Below are positions 40,222-48,958 of a stretch of 64,000 nt of DNA, piece after piece. This DNA is from Rhyzopertha dominica. Lineage: Eukaryota > Arthropoda > Insecta > Coleoptera > Bostrichidae. The first letter of the stretch is position 1. Each line of letters opens with the position of its first letter. Location of the stretch: contig QCXZ01000003.1 in assembly GCA_025024175.1 (NCBI GenBank), positions 34,248,257 through 34,312,256 on the forward strand. Direction: 5' to 3'. The notes below the pieces were generated by a model that saw only the letters and a list, made by a program, of their open reading frames with translations, searched no databases and was not told the DNA's origin. The position numbers and the translations under genes are program-made.

Positions 40222-42350
40222 TATCACGCCCTGCGAAAATTCCGCACATCTGATCGCCGCGCTGTAGTCTTTGCCAGATCTTCATTACTGCACGCTTCGC
40301 CCATGTTAATCCATTCAAGGAGGTGATCAATTGTTTGGTCCTGTCAGCATAGGTACGTGTCTGGTCCGTTTCGGTATCCCCATTTGCACATGTTCACATT
40401 GCATCTACTCACCCCAATTCGTAGGGGCCAGTTTTTCATTGGGAGGAATTAGAGGTAAGGATCTTCCACAGATAGTATGCATACTTGCAGTTTTAATCAA
40501 CTGGTCCGCGCTTGCGAGGTTCCAACCGGTTTTACTTTGGTGAAGAAACTTCGTCTAGATTTTAAGTGTGAGTGTGCAGAATTTTGTCTAAAGAATGGAT
40601 GACGTTATCAGGCAACTGATTGAGTCGTTCTGCCTCACTTACTGTAGCTCTTCTGATGTGAGGTGGAGCTATACCGCTGAGTAAATAAAGCTGGTTTACT
40701 CGGGTGGGTTTTAGGCACCCTGTGATCATACGGCAGGTATTGTTTAACAGAGGATCTACTCATTTGGCATGTGTTGATCTTTCCTATACTGGAGCAGTGT
40801 ATTCGACAGCCTACTAGCAAAGTGCAAGTGCCGACGTACGTAATGCATATGGGTAGGCACCCCATTTCGTAAGGTAAGGTAAGCTTATTCAGGAGATTAT
40901 TTCTTGTAGACAGTTTGCCCCTAACCTTGTCAACATGATGTCTATAGGCAAGTGGGTGCTGAGGTATGACTTCCAGATAGCAAGGAGTATTGCTGAATGC
41001 AATGCGTTGGAGGCTACGGTTGGTTGTTCCACGTAACGTTTAGGGTATATTTCGCATCTCGATTCCAAAGATGGAATAAGCGTGAAACTGCTTTTGCTGC
41101 GTTCAGGCGCAAGCTATTGGCCTTGCAATATTGCGTTAAACCATTGAGGGCGGTAGTAAGGCTTCTAGCCCCTTGTTCGACCTGCTGATCATTGATATAT
41201 ATGTTGAAAAGAGTGGGTGCGAGGATACTGCCCTGGGGTAACCCGTTTCTCTGAATTAGCCATCAACTTTTTTCGCTCTAAGGTTTACGATGAACCGTCT
41301 ATCGCTGAGTAGAGTTAACATAATTTGTATCAATTTGAAATCCTTAGTAACAGCATATAGTGAGCACTCACAGTGTCGAACGCAGAGGTCAACAAGCACA
41401 GATTCGGTACTTAGGGGGTTCTCGTAACCATCCTCTATGAACTGTGTGAGATTTCAAATCTGTTAGGTACAAGTTTTCCCTGGGCGAAAGCCAGCCTGTT
41501 CTGAAATGATCCAATCGCCAATGTCAGGCACCAGTCGTTTCAATAGCACGCGCTCATACAACTTTTACAAGCAACAAAGTAATGTTACCGGTCTGAAATT
41601 TTTTCGGTCGTCTAGTAGTTTACCGGGTTTTAGATTTTTGGGATGTTGTTAATTCACATACAATTATTGAATAGTAGGAGCAGCCAGTTATTCGTATATG
41701 ATCCGAATTTAATGTCAAGGCCTGCTGCTTTGCCGGGTTTCAAAGACTGAACTGCAAACTCTAATTCGTCAATGGTGAATGGGCGGCTGTAGAATGTTGT
41801 CATTTTTGCCGCCTCTAATTGGGGTACGTTTTGCTGATATCTTGGCTTTTTCATTGAGAACAAGTTGACGCGCTACTTAGATGGTTGTCACTCTTAGTAC
41901 TTTATTTAATTTTAATTTCTTAAGTGTCTTCCAAGCAATCCGGCTAGAATGTTTCATGTCCACTCCCTCAATTAGGCGTTGTCATTCATCTCGGCGTTTC
42001 TCATTTAGCTGGTCGGTTAGTGTATTTGCAAGTTGTAAAGTCTTCTCGGAAAACGAATCCTCTTCGTATTTTTCCTTATATGCAGTTTTCTGCTCTCTCT
42101 CTCTCGCTAATCCTGGTACGTATTCCTTCTGCAGCCTCTAGGCTGCTTTTGATTTTGGAAGATTTTTATAACCTTGCTGTACTAATTGGTGTTGGTTCTA
42201 GAGCTTGCAGCTTTTCTTTGATTTCATTTGTGTAACCTTCCCCAAATTTGCCCTCCTGAAATTCTTCGGAATAATACCTGCATCGGCACCACTGCTGGAG
42301 TTGCTGTGATTTTAATAGGTCTGTAAGTAGTAGTAAATGATATGGACACA
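40222..42350 (-). pseudogene. Jockey-type LINE ORF2 relic
   Basis: A non-LTR retrotransposon reverse transcriptase on the minus strand. In order from high to low coordinates: a linker with FTIDELEFAVQSLKPGKAAGLD (about 41785-41720); KPGKLLDDRKNFRPVTLLC (about 41640-41580); YERVLLKRLVPDIGDWIISE and QAGFRPGK (about 41560-41475); and GLPQGSILAPTLFNIYIND (about 41245-41185), the conserved motif upstream of the catalytic loop. The next residues jump straight to a region normally 20 or more residues further on, so the (F/Y)ADD catalytic loop is deleted. The C-terminal part keeps a degraded zinc-knuckle-like QTIDHLLEW (about 40335-40310). The endonuclease domain is missing or unrecognisable. The plus frames at 40331-40543 and 41881-42235 are shadows. 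Confidence 0.85.
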
Positions 42351-42903
42351 AAACGATGGCACATCCGCCCAGAAACCAAAGATTCTTAAACGAAAGTGGG
42401 TACCTAAAAATAATATTTAAATGCGATATAAAACAGTTTTATTTGTTAATTAGGAAAAAATGTACATCACTGCTTATCCACTAAGAAGTGTGTTGGATAA
42501 ATCACTTATCTACATAAATCATAAATTGATCTTGATTATCGTAGACTTCAAGTAGTACATGTAATAAAGCAATATAACTCCTATACTGAGCTACACATTG
42601 TCGCCTGTAATCAAAACCCCTTACTTTACTTTTTTTACTTTAATAATTGCTTAAAACTTTCTTGAAAATGTGAGATACAGAAATAAATACCTACACAAAC
42701 ATTGGAATAATTCTTATAATGATTAGGAAATAGTATTTAAGTAAACCACACATGAATTATGTACCTACAAATCACTCCACTGTATGGACGATATTAATCT
42801 TGTTTTGACCCTTGAGTGAAAACAAAGCGTCTGGTTTAGTAGTAGTAGTAGTGTGAAAGGGATTTTTTTAGTTAAGACATTAAGCTGGCGGCCCGTGGTC
42901 ACA

Positions 42904-42927
42904 CCGGACAAATGCTCGATTGTCCGG
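42904..42927. repeat. 8-bp-stem hairpin in a GC-rich patch
   Basis: CCGGACAA, an 8-base loop, then TTGTCCGG. It sits in a locally GC-rich patch (42888-42960). Role unknown. Confidence 0.6.
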
Positions 42928-43535
42928 CGGCCCCATCCATACCGTGTGTCTCGTGGAATTTACACATCCTGAATAACATTAATCAAATGTTTGCCAACAT
43001 TATCATTAAAGGCGCAAAATTATATATGTGTATTTTTATACTTAATTACATAATTTTTTGGAAAGTATGTAATAAATGTAACTTTGCTGTGTTCGAGAAT
43101 TTTCGTACATAGGATTAATTTTAATAGACAACGATGGATCTACTTCGAGACTTAAATTTTACTAATAGCAGAATTGATTAACGAATAATGTTGATCGTCG
43201 TAGTAGTTCTGAGAAATATATTTTGTTTAAAATGTTCTAGAACTTTGAAACTCAGTGAAAAAGGTTATGTATGCCCATTGGCCTGAACTCGTGTTAACAG
43301 AATCTTGTGAGAATCAAATTTTGCAATGAGATTATGGACTCCATATGGTAAATCCAATTAAATTCAGTAATAATATACAGGGCTGCCAAATGAACAGCGA
43401 CAAACTATTTGCACAATAGTCCATATAGTCAGATTCTGCTTTAATTAATAAATATCACAAACACTTCTGATGTACACGCTGTTCCAAATATGTTATCCCT
43501 ATAGACCCTATTGTCATTGTCGATAGAAAAAAACT

Positions 43536-43562
43536 GAAAAAGTATCCTCCTGATACTTTTTC
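43536..43562. repeat. Perfect 11-bp-stem hairpin
   Basis: GAAAAAGTATC, loop CTCCT, GATACTTTTTC. There is no mismatch in the stem. No adjacent gene makes it a terminator; role unknown. Confidence 0.7.
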
Positions 43563-43867
43563 TGAAGCAGATTCGGAAGTACTAATGAATTTTTTAATCA
43601 TACTACAGTAGAATTGTTTTGTGCAATTCGCCAATAGACGGTAGTTTATTTACCCGGAGATATCGTCAAACTGTATACTACCGTGAGACACCTTTTGACG
43701 AAGACTTCATTGCTTACTAGGATTTTTCGCTGCTTCATACTTTTGAATACTTGTAATGCAAATTATGATTCAACGTTGAAAACTGATCCATAATGCTCAA
43801 CGTGGATTGAATCTTGAATTATTTCTTAAAATGACTTCACCNAGTNAAGTCCACTATATATTTATTT

Positions 43868-43907
43868 TGGTAAAGCGCTTTCGGCTAATATGCCATCGTC
43901 AGTACCA
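43868..43907 (-). ncRNA. Minimal hammerhead-ribozyme-like motif of the Penelope-like element
   Basis: On the minus strand the parts occur in the right order: stem I 5' half TGGTA; core CTGACGA; stem II GGC, loop ATATTA, GCC, with one extra T before it; core GAAA; a self-complementary stem III AGC-GCT with no loop; cleavage-site base T; and stem I 3' half TACCA. All five stem I pairs and all three stem II pairs are Watson-Crick. Penelope-like elements are known to carry such minimal hammerheads in their terminal repeats, thought to act as dimers because stem III is too short to close alone. It lies about 100 bases downstream of the endonuclease stop codon. Cleavage activity is not shown. Confidence 0.75.
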
Positions 43908-44005
43908 TTATAAATTATCAGAAAAGTTATGACATTGTCAAAATTAAAAATCCAAACAAGCAATCTTGACTAAAAAAAACTACTTTCAAACCAGCAACGG
44001 AAAAA

Positions 44006-44372
44006 TTAGCGTTCAAATAAAAAATTTAGAATGGGACAACTGAAATTGCAAAAATCATTTAGTATTGTCCAATTTTGATCATTTAAAATTTTGTATATCT
44101 CTAAAATTTCTAAAAAAATTAATTTTGATGATTTATTACAAAAATGTAAATTGTCCAAAGTAGAAGTATGTTTAAAATATAATAGATGATTCGCTAACGA
44201 AGAATTTGTTGTTATAATGTCTGTATTTTTATACTTATTAAATTGTTTTAGATGTTCATTTCCCCTAATAAGAAAGGATCTTCCTGTTTGTCCAATATAA
44301 ACAGATTTACAGTCGTTACATGTAAAGCTATATACGACTGAATGATTTAAAACAAAAATTTTATCTTTTTAA
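44006..44372 (-). CDS. GIY-YIG endonuclease domain of Penelope-like element
   Basis: An uninterrupted frame of about 120 codons that has no start Met because it is the C-terminal domain of a longer polyprotein. Near its N end it reads VVYSFTCNDCKSVYIGQTGR: VYS and YIG are the two halves of the GIY-YIG signature and the R is the expected catalytic Arg region. CNDC with later His residues (EH, NHLL, FKH) fits the Cys/His zinc-binding set seen in Penelope endonucleases. The frame ends LNFLFER-stop. It lies directly after the RT remnant, with a frame change between them. In the family this domain nicks target DNA for insertion. The frame is open while the RT is broken, but the truncated element could not act on its own. 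Confidence 0.85.
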
Positions 44373-45343
44373 TGGACAATACGGGAACAGACACTGTCTA
44401 TAGTCGAAAAGGCAATATTGTATCACAAGTGATGGTGTTAAAGGAAAACATAAATTTTGTCAGGTATTTATAGTACAATTTTTCTATTAAGTAATTTGGA
44501 AAACCGTTATTATAAGCAATTAGAAGAATTACACCAAGTTCTTTTTCGAAGGCATTTAAGGTAAGAAGAATTTTAAAAAGTCTGTGAAAAAGAGAATGAA
44601 AAACGGCTATTTTATGGGTATGAGAGTGCACAGAAGATAATGTTGTCTGTACAAGTAGATTTTCTGAAAATTTCAAAAGAAAGATAAGAAGAGGAATGAT
44701 TGTGCAAAATTAACAAATCTAAAAAGGAAATTTTATTATCAATTTCTATATCATAATTAAAATTTATAGAATTATGTAATGAGTTTATAAATGCAAGAAA
44801 ACTATTTAAATTTTGTTGATTTCCTGAGAAAAGACATAAAACATCATCTACATAACGGTCCCAAAAAATAACGTGAGGTGAGAAAAAGTATTTTTGAATA
44901 TTTCTTTTTCCAAGCTATTCATGAAAATTTCTGCTAAAAGTGGACTAAGGGAAGAACCCATAGCTAAACCTGACTTTTGTATAAAATATTTATTATTGAA
45001 ACAGAAAAATTTTTGATCTAATACAAATTTTGTTAGACATCAAATTATTTATATGTAATAATGATAAATTAGAATTTTGAAGTAGTAGGTTATTTAAAAT
45101 ATTTAAACAATCTTGTGGAGGAATCGATGGAAATAAATTGTTCACGTCAAAGGAAACAAGAAAAGAATCAGCTGGTATTTTAAATTTTTTAAGGTTATCG
45201 GTCAAGTCTAAAGTATTCTCAATAGCAAAAGAGTTATCAAAATTTAAAACTTCACGTAGGACTAAATTTAACCATTTTGCTAATTTATAGCATGGAGAAT
45301 TTATGTAAGAGACAACAGGTCTAATAGGACAGCCGTCTAACAC
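44373..45343 (-). pseudogene. Penelope-like reverse transcriptase remnant
   Basis: The minus strand starts at CPIRPVVSYINSPCYKL (45330-45280), the usual G-P-RPI-S--NSP-YK- motif. It continues with SFLVSFDVNNLFPSIP (about 45170-45130), which holds the first catalytic Asp in SFDV. After a frameshift comes KSGLAMGSSLSPLLAEIFM (about 44985-44925), then after another shift FWDRYVDDVLCLFS (about 44865-44825) with the catalytic DD pair intact, then ISFLDLLIL. The thumb-like part is open again at 44676-44398 (HSHTHKIAVFHSLFHRLF, then IAYNNGFPNYLIEKL). At least three frame changes inactivate it unless some are sequencing errors. Every piece belongs to a Penelope-like, not a LINE or LTR, reverse transcriptase. 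Confidence 0.85.
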
Positions 45344-45350
45344 CCTTAAG

Positions 45351-47339
45351 GATACGCTACCTTCTGATTACAACTAAGCAAATACGACTGGTTTAAAATG
45401 AACAAAGCTTAGGAGGAAATAAATTTGGCTTCCAGAAGGCATATTTTATCCCAGAAATAAAACTTATTCACGGACAATTTAAAACTAACGTGAACAAAAA
45501 TGCTAAATTATTAAATTAATATCCTAATTTGTCAATTTGTTGCCTTCAAGGGCATAATTTCTTCTCCTATATTCCACAGTCCCTAATTGAAAAGGAACAT
45601 AGCATTATACAAATCATCTTAGACAAAAAAAAATTCCTGTTAGAATATAATACAAGAACTTTGCTCTTTCTTGCAGTATTGCAGTTCAGTTAGCTATAAT
45701 AATTTATTGCGATTTTCAACCACACTCTACTACTTTTTGCACACCTGAAAATGCTTATGTCTTCACCACTTTATTCGCCGTACAAAATAAATATATCTTA
45801 AATACCCAGCAGCTATCTATCACATACATTTTTCCCAAATTCAGCTTACAATTTGTAGTTTAGAAACTCATTCTTACATGTATAAGGTGTGCTTCTTTAT
45901 AACAAATTAAAATCGTTAAATCAAACAAAATCTTTCGTTTTACCTTAGCCGTTTTCTATACTTACTTGCATAATATAAAAATTCTGTAAAATGTTAATTT
46001 AAATGAAACACTCATTACTGTTGCTTACTTTACTACATAAAATGTATTTTATCAAAAGCTACTAGCATACAGTTCGCAATAATTAACAGAAAATTACACA
46101 AACAGATTTTGATTGCCGACTTCCTGGTGATGAACAGGTAACATGAAAACAAATTATTCGTAGGACTAACAATACCTGACGATTTTTAACTACTTTTTAT
46201 TGACAATAATGCCATTCATTTAATGTTAATCGCTTCCAATTTGATGGTAATCTTTTACGCAAAACGAACCATCAGCGTGATGGTTACGAAATTCCAAATT
46301 GTCATAGAAATTATAGTGGAAGTAGCGCTGTTGTCAAATCTATCCATCAAGATAGACAGTGCCAACTTGAAATATCGTATATTGTCAGAAGCCTGGGTGA
46401 AATAAATTTTTCGCTGCCCTGGCGAAGACCCGTATTTTGAGTTTTTGAAAACATCCAGGCAAAGCAATACATAAGTACAAAATGATAATGCACAAATTAT
46501 TATTTATTAAATCTACTGATACTAGTGGGTGATGAAAATAAATAATAATATCCGTTCGCGTACAAGTTGTCGAAAATTTGTCATTCATTTATTATAAAAA
46601 GTCTATGAATTCATTAGCCTCAGAGTAACAACAACAACAAATTTTTCGCAATTATGTTGATTTTACACCCCCCTACCAGGCCTTTAAATATCCCCACAAA
46701 AATATTTACACATAGATAAACCACGGAGGCGAGCATGCAAAAAAAATGTGAGAAAACTTGGAAGTGAAGCTGATTCACTTGATTGTCGTAGACAAAAACA
46801 CGGTGCTTTATCTTTCAGGGCACCATGACTGCAGCTTAAAAGAAAAGGCTAAGAGCGCGCAGATCGAATGTTACCTGTCTGGCATTTGTTATTCGCATGA
46901 AGTTGAGTTCTAGTCGGTTCAAAAAAATTCGACTTTTCTGCCTCACTCTATAACAATCTATAATTATTTGCCCATGTTTCAGAAATACCGTTGGGAAAAT
47001 TGATGTCAACCTTGTATCTTTAATACACAGATAACATAAACGCAGCCGTTAAAAACTACTAGATATACTTGATTCACAAATTTTTTCTGGGTGATTAACT
47101 TACTATTTTAAATACTGACGACAGCACATTATTAAATGTATGTCAAGATATGATTTGGAATCCATCCAAACTCCTAATTCTTGGTTTGCTGATACATGAA
47201 GAGATTAAATTTTTTTAAAGTGTAAGTGTAGTCATCATTGAGTATGCAACGATGTACATATAGGGATAGCATAACACAAAATAAAGTTGTTAGATTTGTA
47301 ACAGGTGTTCAATTAAGAAAGCCATGAAGTCACTTACGT
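45351..47339. other. Unassigned AT-rich sequence
   Basis: No supported gene. Short frames at 46223-46405 (plus) and 46255-46588 (minus) have no recognisable domain. Confidence 0.5.
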
Positions 47340-47640
47340 TTTGTCAAGGGACCAACGCGGAGCGCAAAAAGATGTTACTGTTACGTGTGAGGGTTCCAAA
47401 AATGCGGAGTTCTAACTTAACTTCCTTTATTTAAACACTAAAAACTATTATTCAGAACAGGATACAGCACTCACTAGCATTTAAAACACTTTGCTTTTGT
47501 TTTCTCATTTCCTCCCTTTTCAGATCTAACAACGACGAACACTCCCGAATAGCCCGAAAGCACCTTTCGAGAATATTCGACCGATCGATAATGCTCAAAC
47601 GTCAGAACATGGCCACGTGAACGTCATGTGTCGGTCTTAC
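47340..47640 (-). repeat. Probable LTR fragment with heat-shock element
   Basis: Read on the minus strand this has LTR-like order. A GC-richer promoter-like part contains GAATATTCTCGAA; then come an AATAAA signal (plus 47427-47432), a U5-like tail ending CACACGTAACA (plus 47379) and, a few bases on, TGCGCTCCGCGTTGG, resembling a primer-binding-site region. No internal region or partner LTR was found, so it may be a solo LTR or fragment. The LTR call is by layout only. Confidence 0.4.
47566..47578. promoter_or_regulatory. Three-unit heat-shock element
   Basis: TTCgaGAAtaTTC is a perfect alternating array of three inverted 5-bp heat-shock-factor units. It lies in the U3-like part of the probable LTR fragment. 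Confidence 0.5.
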
Positions 47641-48197
47641 CCGTCATAGCGATAATACAGGAAGCGTTTTCGAAAAAAAAAGTTCCAACACAGCTTGCAA
47701 GTACTGACATTTTTGTGAAGCGCAATACCTGCGTTAAAATGTCTAAAATTTTGAATTTTATGGCGATCTGAACGCCTGTTATTAGGTACCTATATGACAA
47801 TGTCTTCCGCATTGACTCTAATGACAGAATCACATACATTACAAAAAATTGATAATCTAGTCTTCTATATATAAATAAAAGCGAAATTTGTATACGGGTA
47901 CGTTCCTCTGCAACCCCTAATTCAACAGACTCGTGGATAGCCTGCATTCCCCCATTAAGAATGAAGTTTGGTTGAAGTAGGTGTTAACATTGCATTATGG
48001 GGGTGTAAAAGTGCGATACAAATAAATACGAAGCCGTGTGTATATTATATATGCTGAATTTTCTTTTGCAATCCCTAAGTCCACAGACTCTCGATTATAA
48101 AAGTGGATACAATGGGGAGTTATGGAGGTTCAAACTTGCACTAGAGAACCCCGAATCTGTATCGCGATGGAAAAATCTAAGTTTGAAAAAGTTCATA

Positions 48198-48215
48198 GAA
48201 CATTTCGGAACATTC
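48198..48215. promoter_or_regulatory. Four-unit heat-shock element, one mismatch
   Basis: GAAcaTTTcgGAAcaTTC: four alternating units with T for C in the second. Inside the Helitron-like element. Confidence 0.5.
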
Positions 48216-48245
48216 ATCGTAGGGGAAAGTGGAGTGTTTATCATA

Positions 48246-48263
48246 GAATATTCTGGAATATTC
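48246..48263. promoter_or_regulatory. Perfect four-unit heat-shock element
   Basis: GAAtaTTCtgGAAtaTTC matches the four-unit alternating consensus with no mismatch. A weaker relative (TTCtgGAGgaTTC) follows at 48455-48467 in the next tandem unit, so the motif belongs to the repeat unit. Confidence 0.65.
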
Positions 48264-48958
48264 AATAGAAGACGAGAGAATCCTCAATTGTGCCAGTTTG
48301 CCGAAATCGTCTCGCGGTCGGGAACTCAAAAATTAGTGTTTGGAAAAGGTCAAAGAACAATCTACAAAATTTGACAGAAAACTAGAGAATCCCAAGGGGG
48401 GGGGGCACATCGACAAAACTGTCTTACGGTTCCTTCCGACAATATCATAAATTATTCTGGAGGATTCAATAGAAGATGAGAGGATCCTCAAATGTGACAG
48501 TGTGCCAAAACCGGCTTGCCATGCTTCAAGATCAGGGAACATTCTATACAATTTGACCGAAGGCTAGAGAACCCCTAAATACGGAACACTGCGGAAACTA
48601 TTGCAATAGAAAAACTTCCGAAACTGTCTGGTGATGGAAAAATTGAAATCGACATTTTGAGGTGTGGGACATTGCCGTAACTGGCTTGCGATGGGGGAGG
48701 GGAATCGAAGTTTTGTGAAGGTCATAAAACATTTAATACAAGACGACGGAACTCAGAACATTGCCGAAACTATCTCGCGATGGAAAAATCGAAAATCGAC
48801 ATTTCGAGATGTCAGCAGACGAAAGAACCCCTAAGTTACTAAAGTTACCACAATGTCTATAACTTTATGCTATCTTCCACAACTGCATAAAATGTCCGAC
48901 CGGTTTTTAACGTATACAAATACAAAGTCACCGAGCGAAGCAAGTCCACACCATCTAG

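Larger units (their letters stand above)
42351..43867. other. Unassigned sequence with two hairpins
   Basis: No supported gene. Short (TAG)5-like run near 42836-42852. Perfect hairpins at 42904-42927 and 43536-43562 are listed separately. A TATACAGGG string at 43376 resembles the MITE termini at 10232 and 56052, but no right end was identified. Confidence 0.5.
43868..45350 (-). mobile_element. 5'-truncated Penelope-like element
   Basis: The unit contains, on the minus strand, a reverse transcriptase remnant, a GIY-YIG endonuclease frame and a terminal hammerhead-like motif, in the order typical of Penelope-like elements. Sequence upstream of 45350 shows no N-terminal RT part, so it is truncated at the 5' side. 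The 3' boundary probably extends a little below 43868, through the unresolved bases at 43842 and 43846. Confidence 0.85.
47861..48958 (+). mobile_element. Helitron-like non-autonomous element
   Basis: The 5' end reads TCTTCTATATATAAATAAAA, typical of insect Helitrons that start TC followed by a TATA run. The 3' end reads ACCGAGCGAAGCAAG, then CACACCATCTAG followed by T, fitting the CTRR-T terminus. No inverted repeats or target duplication were seen, as expected for Helitrons. The interior is made of diverged tandem units of about 100-200 bp sharing phrases such as AGAGAACCCC, TTGCCGAAACT and TCGCGATGGAAAAATC. The 112-codon frame at 48036-48374 lies inside these repeats and is probably not a gene. 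The 3' hairpin is weak, and the exact 5' end could be three bases further in. Confidence 0.6.

Noticed and set aside
48036..48374. 112-codon open frame as a gene
   Set aside because: It runs through the tandem repeats of the Helitron-like element and matches no domain I recognise; its residues follow the repeat sequence.
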